Shown here piece by piece: positions 9,187 through 17,893 of a stretch of DNA of 57,113 nt. Source of the stretch: an uncultured bacterium (GTDB lineage: Bacteria; Cyanobacteriota; Vampirovibrionia; Gastranaerophilales; Gastranaerophilaceae); NCBI GenBank assembly GCA_902775025.1, contig CACYKP010000018.1, forward strand, positions 1 through 57,113, written 5' to 3'. Within the stretch, counting starts at the first letter, position 1. Each line of letters starts with the position of its first letter. Under the pieces are notes generated by a model that saw only the letters and a list, made by a program, of their open reading frames with translations, was not told the origin of the DNA and did no database searches. The position numbers were made by a program, and so were the translations under genes.

Positions 9187-10533
9187 TTAAATATTAACGC
9201 CGGACATCATATTAATTAATGTATCAATAGTATTCTGCATGCTAACACTATCTGTTGTTTTTTGTTGAAGGAAAGCATTAATTTGCGGCATCATTTCTAT
9301 AGCAACATCCAATCGGGGGTTTGTTCCAGCTTGATACATGCCGACATCGATTAAGTCTTTATTTTCTCTATATAATGATAATAAAGTTCTCATTTTAGCC
9401 GCCGCTTCTTTATGTTCAGGAGATGCAATCGATGACATCAAACGTGATATACTACCTAAAATATCAATCGCAGGGTAATGGTTTGCTTCTGCTACTTTTC
9501 TAGATAAGAAAATGTGTCCGTCTGTAATACCACGTACTGTATCTACAATCGGATCGGTTATATCATCACCTTCCATTAAAACAGTATAAAAAGCAGTAAT
9601 TGAACCTTTTTCACTATTACCTGCTCTTTCAAGAACTTTTTGCAACCAAGAAAATATAGATGGCGGATATCCTTTCATTGTTGGAGGTTCTCCGATAGAT
9701 AGTCCTACTTCACGTCCGGCCATTGCACAACGAGTAACTGTATCAGTCATTAAAAATACTTTTTTCCCTTGGTCACGAAAATATTCGCAAACAGCAGTCG
9801 CAGTGAGTAAACATTTTTGTCTTATAAGTGGCGGCTGATCTCCGGTTGAGCAAACCAGAACTGAACGTTTCATACCTTCAGGACCTAAAGCGTCTTCCAC
9901 AAATTCTTTTACCTCTCTACCACGTTCACCGATTAGTGCAACAACGTTAACATCAGCATCAGAGTTCCTTGCTATCATACCTAAAAGTGTACTTTTACCG
10001 ACACCGGAACCGGCAAAAAGTCCCATACGCTGTCCGCAGCCAAACGTTAAGCAAGAATCTATCGCACGAACACCTGTAGAAAACATTTCTGTGATTATTG
10101 GTCTTTCAAAAGGCCCAGGTGGCGGTCCGTCTGTCGGGCGCCATGTTGCATTTGTTAAATCGAGCGGTTTACCGTCAATCGGTTCTCCCATAGGATTTAT
10201 TAATCTTCCCAATAAAAAATCCCCGACAGGTATTATAATTGGACCGCCTGTTGTTGTAACAAGGCTTCCTTGACCAATACCAGCACCATCATACAAAAGT
10301 AAAAGTTGTGCAACATCACCTTTAAACGCTACTACTTCTGCAGGTTTTTTTTCGCCGTTAGCAGCTTCTATATAACATAAATCACCAATCTTTAAGCCCG
10401 GCAGTTTTACTTCAACGGTTAAACCAAGCAGTTTTGATACGCTGCCTTTATATTGATATAAATCAACATTTGCGATTTTGTTATGTACCTTTTCTTTTAT
10501 ATTATTTATATATTCTTGATTAACACCTTCCAT
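9187..10533 (-). CDS. fliI: FliI/SctN-family export ATPase
   Basis: This is a rotary-type ATPase of the flagellar/type III export family. It has the FLLGRLINPMGEPIDG block, Walker A GLFAGSGVGKST, VVALIGERGREVKEFVE, Walker B KVFLMTDTVTRCAMAGREVG, and GYPPSIFSWLQKVLERAGN, typical of FliI/YscN rather than F1. I prefer the ATG at 10533 (MEGVNQEY) because an extended -10 (TGATACAAT, 10541-10549 reverse strand) ends 7 nt upstream and there is no ribosome site; an upstream in-frame start at 10590 would lie before this promoter. No other flagellar or type III gene is nearby, so whether it serves a flagellum or another exporter is open. Confidence 0.88.
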   Translation of the reverse strand: MEGVNQEYINNIKEKVHNKIANVDLYQYKGSVSKLLGLTVEVKLPGLKIGDLCYIEAANGEKKPAEVVAFKGDVAQLLLLYDGAGIGQGSLVTTTGGPIIIPVGDFLLGRLINPMGEPIDGKPLDLTNATWRPTDGPPPGPFERPIITEMFSTGVRAIDSCLTFGCGQRMGLFAGSGVGKSTLLGMIARNSDADVNVVALIGERGREVKEFVEDALGPEGMKRSVLVCSTGDQPPLIRQKCLLTATAVCEYFRDQGKKVFLMTDTVTRCAMAGREVGLSIGEPPTMKGYPPSIFSWLQKVLERAGNSEKGSITAFYTVLMEGDDITDPIVDTVRGITDGHIFLSRKVAEANHYPAIDILGSISRLMSSIASPEHKEAAAKMRTLLSLYRENKDLIDVGMYQAGTNPRLDVAIEMMPQINAFLQQKTTDSVSMQNTIDTLINMMSGVNI

Positions 10534-10540
10534 ATAATTC

Positions 10541-10549
10541 ATTGTATCA
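10541..10549 (-). promoter_or_regulatory. Extended -10 element giving a probably leaderless fliI mRNA
   Basis: On the reverse strand TGATACAAT matches TGnTATAAT in all but one base, and its 3' end is 7 nt from the ATG at 10533. No good -35 is seen. Confidence 0.5.
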
Positions 10550-10619
10550 TATTTTAATAAATATAACCTAAAAAGCAACTTGCAAAACAAATATTTTTAT
10601 TTTATTATTAACTGAGTAA

Positions 10620-10690
10620 GGCGACATGGCCAAGTGGTAAGGCAGAAGCCTGCAAAGCTTTTATCCCCAGTTCGAATCTGGGTGTCGCCT
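10620..10690 (+). tRNA. tRNA-Cys (anticodon GCA)
   Basis: The acceptor arms GGCGACA (10620-10626) and TGTCGCC (10683-10689) pair, with discriminator T at 10690 as usual for tRNA-Cys. The anticodon arm GAAGC/GCTTT holds loop CTGCAAA. The T-arm CCCAGTTCGAATCTGGG is complete. CCA is not encoded. Confidence 0.95.
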
Positions 10691-10698
10691 TTTTTATT

Positions 10699-10717
10699 GG
10701 AAACGAAATTCGTTTCC
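10699..10717 (+). other. Perfect hairpin between tRNA-Cys and dnaA
   Basis: GGAAACG (10699-10705) pairs with CGTTTCC (10711-10717) around AAATT. It may end or process the tRNA transcript, but it lacks a strong T-run. No DnaA-box cluster was seen between 10591 and 10751, so there is no sign of an origin here. Confidence 0.5.
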
Positions 10718-10751
10718 TTATTTATTAAGTAACTAACACAAATCGAAATAT

Positions 10752-12137
10752 ATGGAAAATATAGAATTAAAGCGTTTCTGGGAGAAAGTTAAAGAAGAAT
10801 TAATAGGGAGTTTGCCTGAAAGTGTTCATCCTTGGATATATTCTTTAGAAGTATCGGGGTATGATAAAGGAGTGTTATCTGTTGTTACAGGGCAGGCTAT
10901 GGCAAGAGATTGGTTAAAGAAAAATCATTCTTCTCAAATGAATAAAATTTTACAAACTATTTCTAATGATTCTAATGCTCGCATTCACATAATTTACGAC
11001 GAAAATGCTGCTAAAAAAATAAAAAAAGAAGTAGAAAAAATTCATAAAAAAGAAATTGAAGCTAAACAAAAAGAACTTGCTATGGAAAATTTAAATTTCA
11101 TGCAGTCAAATGCTAACCTTAATTTAAAATATAAATTTGAAAATTTTGTAGTCGGTGCTAATAATAGATTTGCGCATGATGCATCTCTTGCCGTTGCAAA
11201 AAATCCTGCTAAAAAATATAATCCTCTGTTTATTTATGGGAATTCAGGCTTAGGTAAAACTCATTTAATGCAGGCTATTGGACATTATATTTTATTTCAT
11301 ACTCCGGATTTAAAAGTTAAATATACAAAGACTGATGATTATATAAATGATTTTATTTCTAATAGCAGAAAAACTAATAATTCTATAGAAAACATGTCTA
11401 AATTTAATAAAAAATATACAAATATAGATGTCATTCTTATTGATGACATACAATTTATTGAATCAAAAGAAAAATCAATGGAGAGAATGCAGCATACATT
11501 TGATAAATTATACGAGAAAGGCAAACAGATTGTGATTACATCTGATAGGATACCTGAAGAAATTCCAAAACTTACTGATGCACTAACTTCTCGTTTCAAA
11601 AGCGGTCTAATGGTCGAACTTATGCCGCCTGATTTAGATACAAGATTAGAGATTGTGGAAAAACTGGCTAATTACAATGATATTGCTGCTGATGATGATG
11701 CGTTAAAATATATTGCTGTAAATTTTTCCAAAAATGTTCGTGAGTTAGAAGGTGCATTTACTAAAGTATGTGCTTATGCTGAATTGAACAACAAATCTAT
11801 TACATTAGAATTAGCAAGAGAAATTCTAAAGTGTAAAGAAAATATAGATAAGCTTACATTTGATAAAATTGCTGATGTAACATCTAGCTATTATAATATT
11901 AATATGAGCGATATTAAAAGCTCTTCAAGAAGTCAAAAAATATCTAATGCAAGACAACTTAGTATATATCTATGTCGAGAATTAACAAATGAAAGTTTTG
12001 AAAATATAGGGAATTATTTTAATAAAAAACATACAACTGCTTTGTATGCGTATGAGCAAGTTGTAAAAAAAATAAAAACTAATGTAGAAACTTCAACTGC
12101 AATAAAAGAAATTAAACAGGCATTAAAAGTTATATAG
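10752..12137 (+). CDS. dnaA: Chromosomal replication initiator protein DnaA
   Basis: The 461-aa protein has all four DnaA domains. The N-terminal domain I starts LKRFWEKVKEELIGSLPES. A Lys-rich linker follows, then the AAA+ core with Walker A NSGLGKTHLMQAIG near residue 163, Walker B VILIDDIQFIESKE and the sensor region LTSRFKSGLMVELMPPD. The C-terminal DnaA-box binding domain has YFNKKHTTALYAYEQV. It opens the replication origin in its ATP form. No dnaN follows, and neither flank has an obvious DnaA-box array. There is no clear ribosome site before the ATG. Confidence 0.97.
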   Translation: MENIELKRFWEKVKEELIGSLPESVHPWIYSLEVSGYDKGVLSVVTGQAMARDWLKKNHSSQMNKILQTISNDSNARIHIIYDENAAKKIKKEVEKIHKKEIEAKQKELAMENLNFMQSNANLNLKYKFENFVVGANNRFAHDASLAVAKNPAKKYNPLFIYGNSGLGKTHLMQAIGHYILFHTPDLKVKYTKTDDYINDFISNSRKTNNSIENMSKFNKKYTNIDVILIDDIQFIESKEKSMERMQHTFDKLYEKGKQIVITSDRIPEEIPKLTDALTSRFKSGLMVELMPPDLDTRLEIVEKLANYNDIAADDDALKYIAVNFSKNVRELEGAFTKVCAYAELNNKSITLELAREILKCKENIDKLTFDKIADVTSSYYNINMSDIKSSSRSQKISNARQLSIYLCRELTNESFENIGNYFNKKHTTALYAYEQVVKKIKTNVETSTAIKEIKQALKVI

Positions 12138-12184
12138 CCATAGGAGCAGTCGTTTTTTTCTAAATTTTATGGTAAAAAAATATT

Positions 12185-13216
12185 ATGTTAGAAAATATAA
12201 AAAATCTTTTTACGTTCTATCATGCGCAAAAGTGTATCGATGATAAAAACTATGAAGCTGCTTTAGAAAAATTAAATTATTTAGCAGAGAAAGAGTTTAA
12301 ACCTGCTGAAACTTTCTTGAAGCGCGGTATTCTTTGTCATAAATTATTAATGCAGGAAGAGGCTTATGCTGATTTTACTTATATAATTAATAATTGTACA
12401 GAAAAACAAAGAGCTTATTACGAAAGAATGAAACTTAATTTTGAGATAAGCAATTATATAGAAGCAATAAGTGATTCTAATAAGATATTGGAAAACATTC
12501 CGAATAATTTTGAGTGTAAGATATATAAATTTTTGTCATATCTTTATATTGGACAGACAGAATTGGCAAAAAGTTATATTTTAGATATTTTTAATAGTCA
12601 TAAATATAAAGCAATACAGTTTATATTTAATGAAGCTGCAAAAAATATTGCTAAAGATGAATTAGCAAAAGGATTAAAGCTATTAGATGTAGTAGAACTT
12701 TTAGACCCTGATAACCCTATTAAAATATTTAAAGAAGCAAATATATATGCACTTGCAGGACAAGATGACAAAAAAGATGAATTGCTTAAACGACTCGATA
12801 CGGTTTTCCCTAAATACTTTTTATCTCATTTTCATTATACTGATATGTATGAAGATAGAGACTTGCTGGAAACTGCATTCTTGCTGGAACTAAAAATATT
12901 TGACACACGAAATTGCTTTGACTATCCTATGAGTATACTTGAAGGATATAAGTATTATCTTGAGGGACATATTTTGGACTCTAAAGAATCGTTTGAAAAA
13001 GCAATAAAAATTAATCCTGAAAAACCTGATGCGTATGTGCTTTTAGCGCAAACATTACAATTACTTTCCGGTTATGATAATCCTGCATTCAAAAAAGATG
13101 CAGAAATAAATTACAGAAAAGCTATGGCTATATACCAAAAAGAGAATTTAACTGCAAAAACGGAGGATATGAAACGTCAAATTAAGCATCTTAATTCTAC
13201 TTTAAGCTTTCGGTAA
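12185..13216 (+). CDS. TPR-repeat protein, 343 aa
   Basis: The protein is made of helical pairs with TPR spacing. The best ones are YEAALEKLNYLAEKEFKPAE near residue 24 and ILDSKESFEKAIKINPEKPD near 270. There is no signal peptide, so it is probably a cytoplasmic scaffold protein. It starts 47 bp after dnaA and may be in its transcript. Its last 20 bp overlap the convergent nadE gene. No specific partner can be named. Confidence 0.8.
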   Translation: MLENIKNLFTFYHAQKCIDDKNYEAALEKLNYLAEKEFKPAETFLKRGILCHKLLMQEEAYADFTYIINNCTEKQRAYYERMKLNFEISNYIEAISDSNKILENIPNNFECKIYKFLSYLYIGQTELAKSYILDIFNSHKYKAIQFIFNEAAKNIAKDELAKGLKLLDVVELLDPDNPIKIFKEANIYALAGQDDKKDELLKRLDTVFPKYFLSHFHYTDMYEDRDLLETAFLLELKIFDTRNCFDYPMSILEGYKYYLEGHILDSKESFEKAIKINPEKPDAYVLLAQTLQLLSGYDNPAFKKDAEINYRKAMAIYQKENLTAKTEDMKRQIKHLNSTLSFR

Positions 13217-15008
13217 TGTGTTCTTCATCAGTTCCTTTGTAATTTATATGAGAAGATGTTATAAGTTGATTGTAGTCAATTTTGTTAATTGAATTCGGTT
13301 CAATCATCACAGTCGGTGGTATTATTGACCATTTATAAAAAGCTGTTGACATTCTGCAATAAAATTTATTTAACCATTCTGTTTTTTGCTCTTTACTTAT
13401 ATTGTTATGTCTCTCATACAAAAATTCGGATATTAGCATCTCATAATATGATTCATGTTTACTTTCTATTCTCCATATTATCTCATCTAAAAACTCATAA
13501 GGCATAAGTGCATCTTCTGCAATAAGCGGTTTCCCTGTTTTAGGGTTTATAGCAAGTTCTGCTCCGGGACGTTTGTTTATTATTGTTTCAGGAATTAAAT
13601 TCTTACTGCCTGTATTTTTATTAATCCATCTTGCAAGAGCAAAAAGTTTTGTTTTTGTAATATCTGCAATCGGAGCATATCCCCCTGACATGTCGCCATT
13701 TATTGTTGCATAGCCCATATAGGCTTCGGATTTGTCTGATGTCGCAATAGGAATACAGGAAGAAAATTCGTTACTAACTCCCCATAATATTGTTGCTCTA
13801 GAACGAGCTTGTATATTATCTTGTGTGAATGACTGAGCATATCTGTAATTCCAGTCCTTTTCAATGGTGTTAAACATTTTGTGAAAATCTGCCGATATTG
13901 TATCAACAATATTACGAATAGGTACTTCGGTAAAATGTATTCCTAAATTATTAGCGAGTTGTTCTGCATCGGATTTACTTTCTTTACTTGTTATTTTTGA
14001 GGGCATAGATATTCCGTATACGTTTTCTTTCCCTAATGCGTCGGCTAATAAAACTGCACAAACTGATGAATCAAGACCTCCTGATAATCCCAAAACAGCT
14101 CTTTTTAACCCGCATTTATAAAAATAGTCTTTTATTCCAAGTACAAGAGCCTTATATGTACGCTCTAAATCATTTTCATAATCTAATGAAAATTCGTTTT
14201 TTTCTTTAAGACATTTACAATATCCATCAGGTAATGGGTAAATTTTTCCTATGCTTTTGTATGGCTCGACTATAATTAACTGTTCTTCAAAAGCTTTTGC
14301 TCTGGCAATAAGCTCTCCATTTGAATTGTATGCACAGCTGATTCCTTCAAATAACAGATTATCATTTGCACCTATCTGATTAACATATAATGATGGAATT
14401 TTGCATTTTGATGATAAATATGATAAATCTTCATTTTGAAAGTATTTTTTGTATTGCTTGTAAGTTTGTGATGCACAGTTTATAAATAACTTAGCTTTAT
14501 TATTTGTTAAAAACTCTATATTATTTTTGATATTAGTATCCAATGATATAGCATATTTTTCATATATAAAATACTGATTTTTAAAATCAGTATTGATTTT
14601 GCCATTATGTAATACTATCGGAGTATTGATATATTCATCATTAATATGTGCTATATCTCCAATTATTGCTATAGTATTTTTAGTTAATTTAGCTAGCTCT
14701 CTCAACCAATTGATGCTGTCTTTTTTAACAATAGTGTGCCTTTTGATGACATCTTTAATAGAACTTCCCAGCAATGAATCTTGGGGAAAAATAATGCATT
14801 TTAGTTTTATTTCTTCAGCTAATTTTATGTACTTTGCAATTTTTTTTGCATTGTATTCAATATCACCTGATATTGTATTAATTTGTGCAAGTCCGATATA
14901 ATCATCATTATTAATAATATTTTTAAGTTCAATGATATCATTTTTATTAAAAATTTCATTTCCTTTTAAACATTCATTTACTTTTTCTGTTAATTCAAAT
15001 AAATCCAT
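13197..15008 (-). CDS. nadE: NAD+ synthetase with a degenerate N-terminal glutaminase (nitrilase) domain
   Basis: The C-terminal half is a clear NAD synthetase: PP-loop LGLSGGLDSSVCAVLLADAL near residue 306, ARSRATILWGVSN, IATSDKSEAYMGYATINGD and NKRPGAELA. It makes NAD from deamido-NAD, ATP and ammonia. The N-terminal half aligns to the nitrilase-type glutaminase of two-domain NadE, but the catalytic Glu of the FPE motif is Gln (FPQ, Q76), and the segment that normally carries the catalytic Cys (GVxICEDLW) is absent between YFIYEKY (147-152) and LFINCAS (174-180). The Lys may remain at 143. A roughly 35-residue N-terminal extension is also unusual. The enzyme is probably dependent on free ammonia. 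Confidence 0.9.
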   Translation of the reverse strand: MDLFELTEKVNECLKGNEIFNKNDIIELKNIINNDDYIGLAQINTISGDIEYNAKKIAKYIKLAEEIKLKCIIFPQDSLLGSSIKDVIKRHTIVKKDSINWLRELAKLTKNTIAIIGDIAHINDEYINTPIVLHNGKINTDFKNQYFIYEKYAISLDTNIKNNIEFLTNNKAKLFINCASQTYKQYKKYFQNEDLSYLSSKCKIPSLYVNQIGANDNLLFEGISCAYNSNGELIARAKAFEEQLIIVEPYKSIGKIYPLPDGYCKCLKEKNEFSLDYENDLERTYKALVLGIKDYFYKCGLKRAVLGLSGGLDSSVCAVLLADALGKENVYGISMPSKITSKESKSDAEQLANNLGIHFTEVPIRNIVDTISADFHKMFNTIEKDWNYRYAQSFTQDNIQARSRATILWGVSNEFSSCIPIATSDKSEAYMGYATINGDMSGGYAPIADITKTKLFALARWINKNTGSKNLIPETIINKRPGAELAINPKTGKPLIAEDALMPYEFLDEIIWRIESKHESYYEMLISEFLYERHNNISKEQKTEWLNKFYCRMSTAFYKWSIIPPTVMIEPNSINKIDYNQLITSSHINYKGTDEEHITESLK

Positions 15009-15138
15009 ATATTATGTCCTATATTATTATTGCCGTGTAAAATTATACATTGAACAAATTCTATCGTAAATAAAATTTTGCACCTTAAATGCCTTTTTGT
15101 TATAATTTTTTCATATCATTATTAGGAGTATAAGATTG

Positions 15139-16407
15139 ATGGAAAGATTTATTGGGTTAATAGGTATAGTTGTTATTTTCTTAATTACCTACCTAATGTC
15201 GAATAATAAAAAAGCTATAAATTATAAAACAGTAGGAATGGGATTTCTTTTACAAATATTATTGGCAATATTTATATTTAAAGTTCCTATTGGAGAAAAG
15301 ATGTTTCTTTTAATCGGAGAATTTATCAGAAAAATATTAGAATTTGCTTATGAAGGCGGCATGTTTGTATTTGGTCCTTTGCTTGACAATATGCGTTTAG
15401 CTGAATTATTTGAAAAAAATAGTAGTATATTTACACTTCAGCTTGTTTGCTCAAGTATTTTTATGATGGTGCTAGTAAATATTTTATATTATTACGGAAT
15501 AATGCAAAGGGTTGTTGCTGTACTAGGTAAAGCAATGAATAAAATTATGAAGGTATCAGGTGCCGAAGCATTATCAAACGTTGCAAGTGCTTTTGTTGGT
15601 CAAATTGTCGCACAAATTATGATTAAACCATATTTAGAAAAACTTACACGTTCTGAACTTTTAGCATCTATGGCGGGAAGTATGGCATGCATATCCGGTG
15701 CTATTATGCCTATATATATTGGAATGGGGATTCCTGCTCATTATTTATTAGCTTCCTCTGTAATGGCAGCGCCCGGAGCACTGATATTAGCTAAAATAAT
15801 GTATCCTGAAACGGGTGAACCCGAAACCAGAGATAATATAAAAATATCTAAACGTAAAACTTTTACAAATGTATTTGATGCTATATCTAATGGTGCAGGT
15901 GAAGGTATGAAGGTTGCGATTAATGTTACTGCCATGATACTTGCATTAGTTGCGCTTGTTGCATTTATTGATTGGGTTTTAGGATTAAGCGGTATGTTTG
16001 TATATAAATATATACCAGGATTTTCACACCTTGCATTTCTTAACCATCTTTCTTTAAGTTATATTTTGGGAAAAATATTTATGTGGTTTGCATTAATCCT
16101 TGGTGTACCGTTCCAAGATGCATCTGTTGTAGGTTCACTAATGGGCACAAAAATTGTATTGAATGAGATGGTTGCTTATGTTAACTTATCGCATATTGCA
16201 TCAACATTACAAGCAAAAAGCTTTATGATTGCAAGTTTTGCGCTATGCAGCTTTGGAAACTTTGGCTCAATTGCAATTCAAATAGGAGGTATAGGTGAGC
16301 TTGCTCCAAACCAGCGGAAAAATCTTGCAAAACTTGGACTGAGAGCGTTGATTTGTGGTACGTTAAGTTGTTATTTATCTGCTGCAATAGTAGGAATTCT
16401 TATGTGA
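15139..16407 (+). CDS. nupC: Concentrative nucleoside transporter (NupC/CNT family)
   Basis: The 422-aa membrane protein has the CNT order of segments: an N-terminal membrane helix, YKTVGMGFLLQ, the FVFGPL motif (EGGMFVFGPLLDN), FTLQLVCSSIFMMVLVNILYY, the GAEALSNVASAFVGQ loop that binds nucleoside, and GSMACISGAIMPIYIG. It should import nucleosides with H+ or Na+. I used the ATG at 15139, 10 nt after AGGAG; a TTG lies 3 nt upstream. Its 3' end overlaps by 33 bp the convergent 97-aa gene. Confidence 0.93.
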   Translation: MERFIGLIGIVVIFLITYLMSNNKKAINYKTVGMGFLLQILLAIFIFKVPIGEKMFLLIGEFIRKILEFAYEGGMFVFGPLLDNMRLAELFEKNSSIFTLQLVCSSIFMMVLVNILYYYGIMQRVVAVLGKAMNKIMKVSGAEALSNVASAFVGQIVAQIMIKPYLEKLTRSELLASMAGSMACISGAIMPIYIGMGIPAHYLLASSVMAAPGALILAKIMYPETGEPETRDNIKISKRKTFTNVFDAISNGAGEGMKVAINVTAMILALVALVAFIDWVLGLSGMFVYKYIPGFSHLAFLNHLSLSYILGKIFMWFALILGVPFQDASVVGSLMGTKIVLNEMVAYVNLSHIASTLQAKSFMIASFALCSFGNFGSIAIQIGGIGELAPNQRKNLAKLGLRALICGTLSCYLSAAIVGILM

Positions 16408-16668
16408 TGAGCTGATGCTATGCTCTAAATTTAATTGATATTTTTGAATATTATATAACTTTTCTAAAGCTAAGTTTATTAGTGTCATATATCCGTTACG
16501 TTCTTCACTTAATTTATATATTAAATTTTGCGGTAAATTATAATATTGTCCTTTAAATTCTTTATCTTGACAGGATAATAAAAGTGCATTCATTAGTGTT
16601 GTCGTTTCGCGTATTTCGCAAATAGTTTTATTATTGAATGTCAAAATATCGCTTTCATGTGTATTCAT
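16375..16668 (-). CDS. Protein of unknown function, 97 aa
   Basis: A strong AAGGAG lies 8 nt before the ATG, which supports a real gene. The protein begins MNTHESDILTFNNKTICEIR and contains a helical LSEERNGYMTLINLALEKLY stretch. No signal peptide, membrane segment or known motif is seen. It follows the DUF262-like gene after a 126-bp gap that carries a perfect 17-bp inverted repeat, so it may have its own control. Its end overlaps nupC by 33 bp on the opposite strand. Confidence 0.7.
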   Translation of the reverse strand: MNTHESDILTFNNKTICEIRETTTLMNALLLSCQDKEFKGQYYNLPQNLIYKLSEERNGYMTLINLALEKLYNIQKYQLNLEHSISSSHKNSYYCSR

Positions 16669-16703
16669 AATAGCGTCTCCTTAAATATTTTTATTTCTTT
16701 TTC

Positions 16704-16741
16704 ATACTTAATTTGTATATTTGCATATACAAATTAAGTAT
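16704..16741. repeat. Perfect 17-bp inverted repeat, possible operator or RNA hairpin
   Basis: ATACTTAATTTGTATAT (16704-16720) and its exact reverse complement (16725-16741) flank TTGC. It lies 35 bp before the 97-aa gene. Neither side has a T-run typical of a terminator, so an operator or mRNA stabiliser is as likely. Confidence 0.75.
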
Positions 16742-16794
16742 ATAATGTCAAAAACAAAAGTGGTTAATATATTTTCCAATATTTTTAAATCATT

Positions 16795-17892
16795 TTATTT
16801 AAAGCTTATAATCGCATTCAAATATTGTACAAGCTCATTAAAATCTATATTTTTCCCGCTATTTTGACGATTTTTTAAATATTCATCTATAGTATTAAGT
16901 ATTTCTAAAAATATAGCTTCAGATATACTTCCGGTATAAAAATCTTCGTATACATTTAGTATGTAAGCAAATGTATCAGCACCGTTGTGCCTTTTTATAT
17001 TTATAAATGCATGTCTGATATCTTCGTTTTTAAAATTCACATATAATATATTGTAATATAACATTGCAGAGCGTTTTATGTTATTAATTAATGTTGCAGC
17101 AGGCATATATTGCAGCATTGTTTCAAAATAATTTACAAAACTTTCGTATAGCCTTTCAGAGTTAAATTGTTTATAATTGAATTTTGTTATAAAAAAGTCT
17201 TTCAAGAATAGTTCGATATCTCCTTTTTCTATAAAGTAAGAGGTTTTTATATCTTCCCATACATTTAAAACATTTTTATCATTCAAATAATTTTCAATCA
17301 TAGTAATTTGATTGATTTTGCGATTATTTTTATTAATTCTGTAGTACAAATCTCTCTTTGGTACATCATCAGTTTCTATAAGTGTAATGTTAATTTTTTG
17401 AAGCATTTTAAATATATTAGCAGCTTGCAATTTCTCTTCTTTAATTTGTGTCCAAAAATTATGTAATAAAACAAACATAGGCTTAGATTTTTCGTGTCCT
17501 GAAAGTCTTTCGCCGTTAATTATTTTAGAATACAAATCTTCATCTTCCGGATTAAGGTGTAATTTTAGCTTAGAGTTATTTTTAAATAAGTATTTTGAAC
17601 GTATAGTTTTTATTGCTTGTTCGTTTTGTTCAGTTGTACGTTTATAACATTCACAAATAGCGTGTAATAGCAACGATAAAGATACTATTCTGCTCAATCC
17701 GTCAATAATCGTATACTGGTCCATTGAGCGTTGATGCATATAGACTAATCCTAAATCTATAGAACGTGTAAATTGCTCATCTTCTGTCATCAAATCAAGA
17801 AAATTTACCAAATCACGATTACACTTTGCAATCTCCAAAGCATACAAATCATTCACATTATTTAAAAATTTAAGTAAATTTACAACTTCCAT
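16795..17892 (-). CDS. DUF262-like (GmrS/ParB-like fold) protein, 365 aa
   Basis: YTIIDGLSRIVSLSLLLHAI at residues 61-80 matches the DUF262 signature (IDGQQRLTTLxLLL), but the two Gln residues are replaced by Leu-Ser. FRINK-like text (YYRINKNNRKINQITMIENY) fits the later FxxLNxxGxxL block of the same family. DUF262 proteins include the GmrS part of type IV restriction enzymes and many uncharacterised nucleotide-dependent proteins. No DUF1524 (HNH) nuclease domain is present. It begins 1 bp after the stop of the winged-helix gene, so the two are probably translated together. Could be a defence or regulatory protein; function unknown. Confidence 0.65.
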   Translation of the reverse strand: MEVVNLLKFLNNVNDLYALEIAKCNRDLVNFLDLMTEDEQFTRSIDLGLVYMHQRSMDQYTIIDGLSRIVSLSLLLHAICECYKRTTEQNEQAIKTIRSKYLFKNNSKLKLHLNPEDEDLYSKIINGERLSGHEKSKPMFVLLHNFWTQIKEEKLQAANIFKMLQKINITLIETDDVPKRDLYYRINKNNRKINQITMIENYLNDKNVLNVWEDIKTSYFIEKGDIELFLKDFFITKFNYKQFNSERLYESFVNYFETMLQYMPAATLINNIKRSAMLYYNILYVNFKNEDIRHAFINIKRHNGADTFAYILNVYEDFYTGSISEAIFLEILNTIDEYLKNRQNSGKNIDFNELVQYLNAIISFK

Positions 17893-17893
17893 A

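Noticed and set aside
10591-10751. Possible chromosomal origin next to dnaA
   Set aside because: No cluster of TTATCCACA-like boxes and no DnaA-trio or AT-rich unwinding pattern beyond the general base composition; dnaN is not adjacent.
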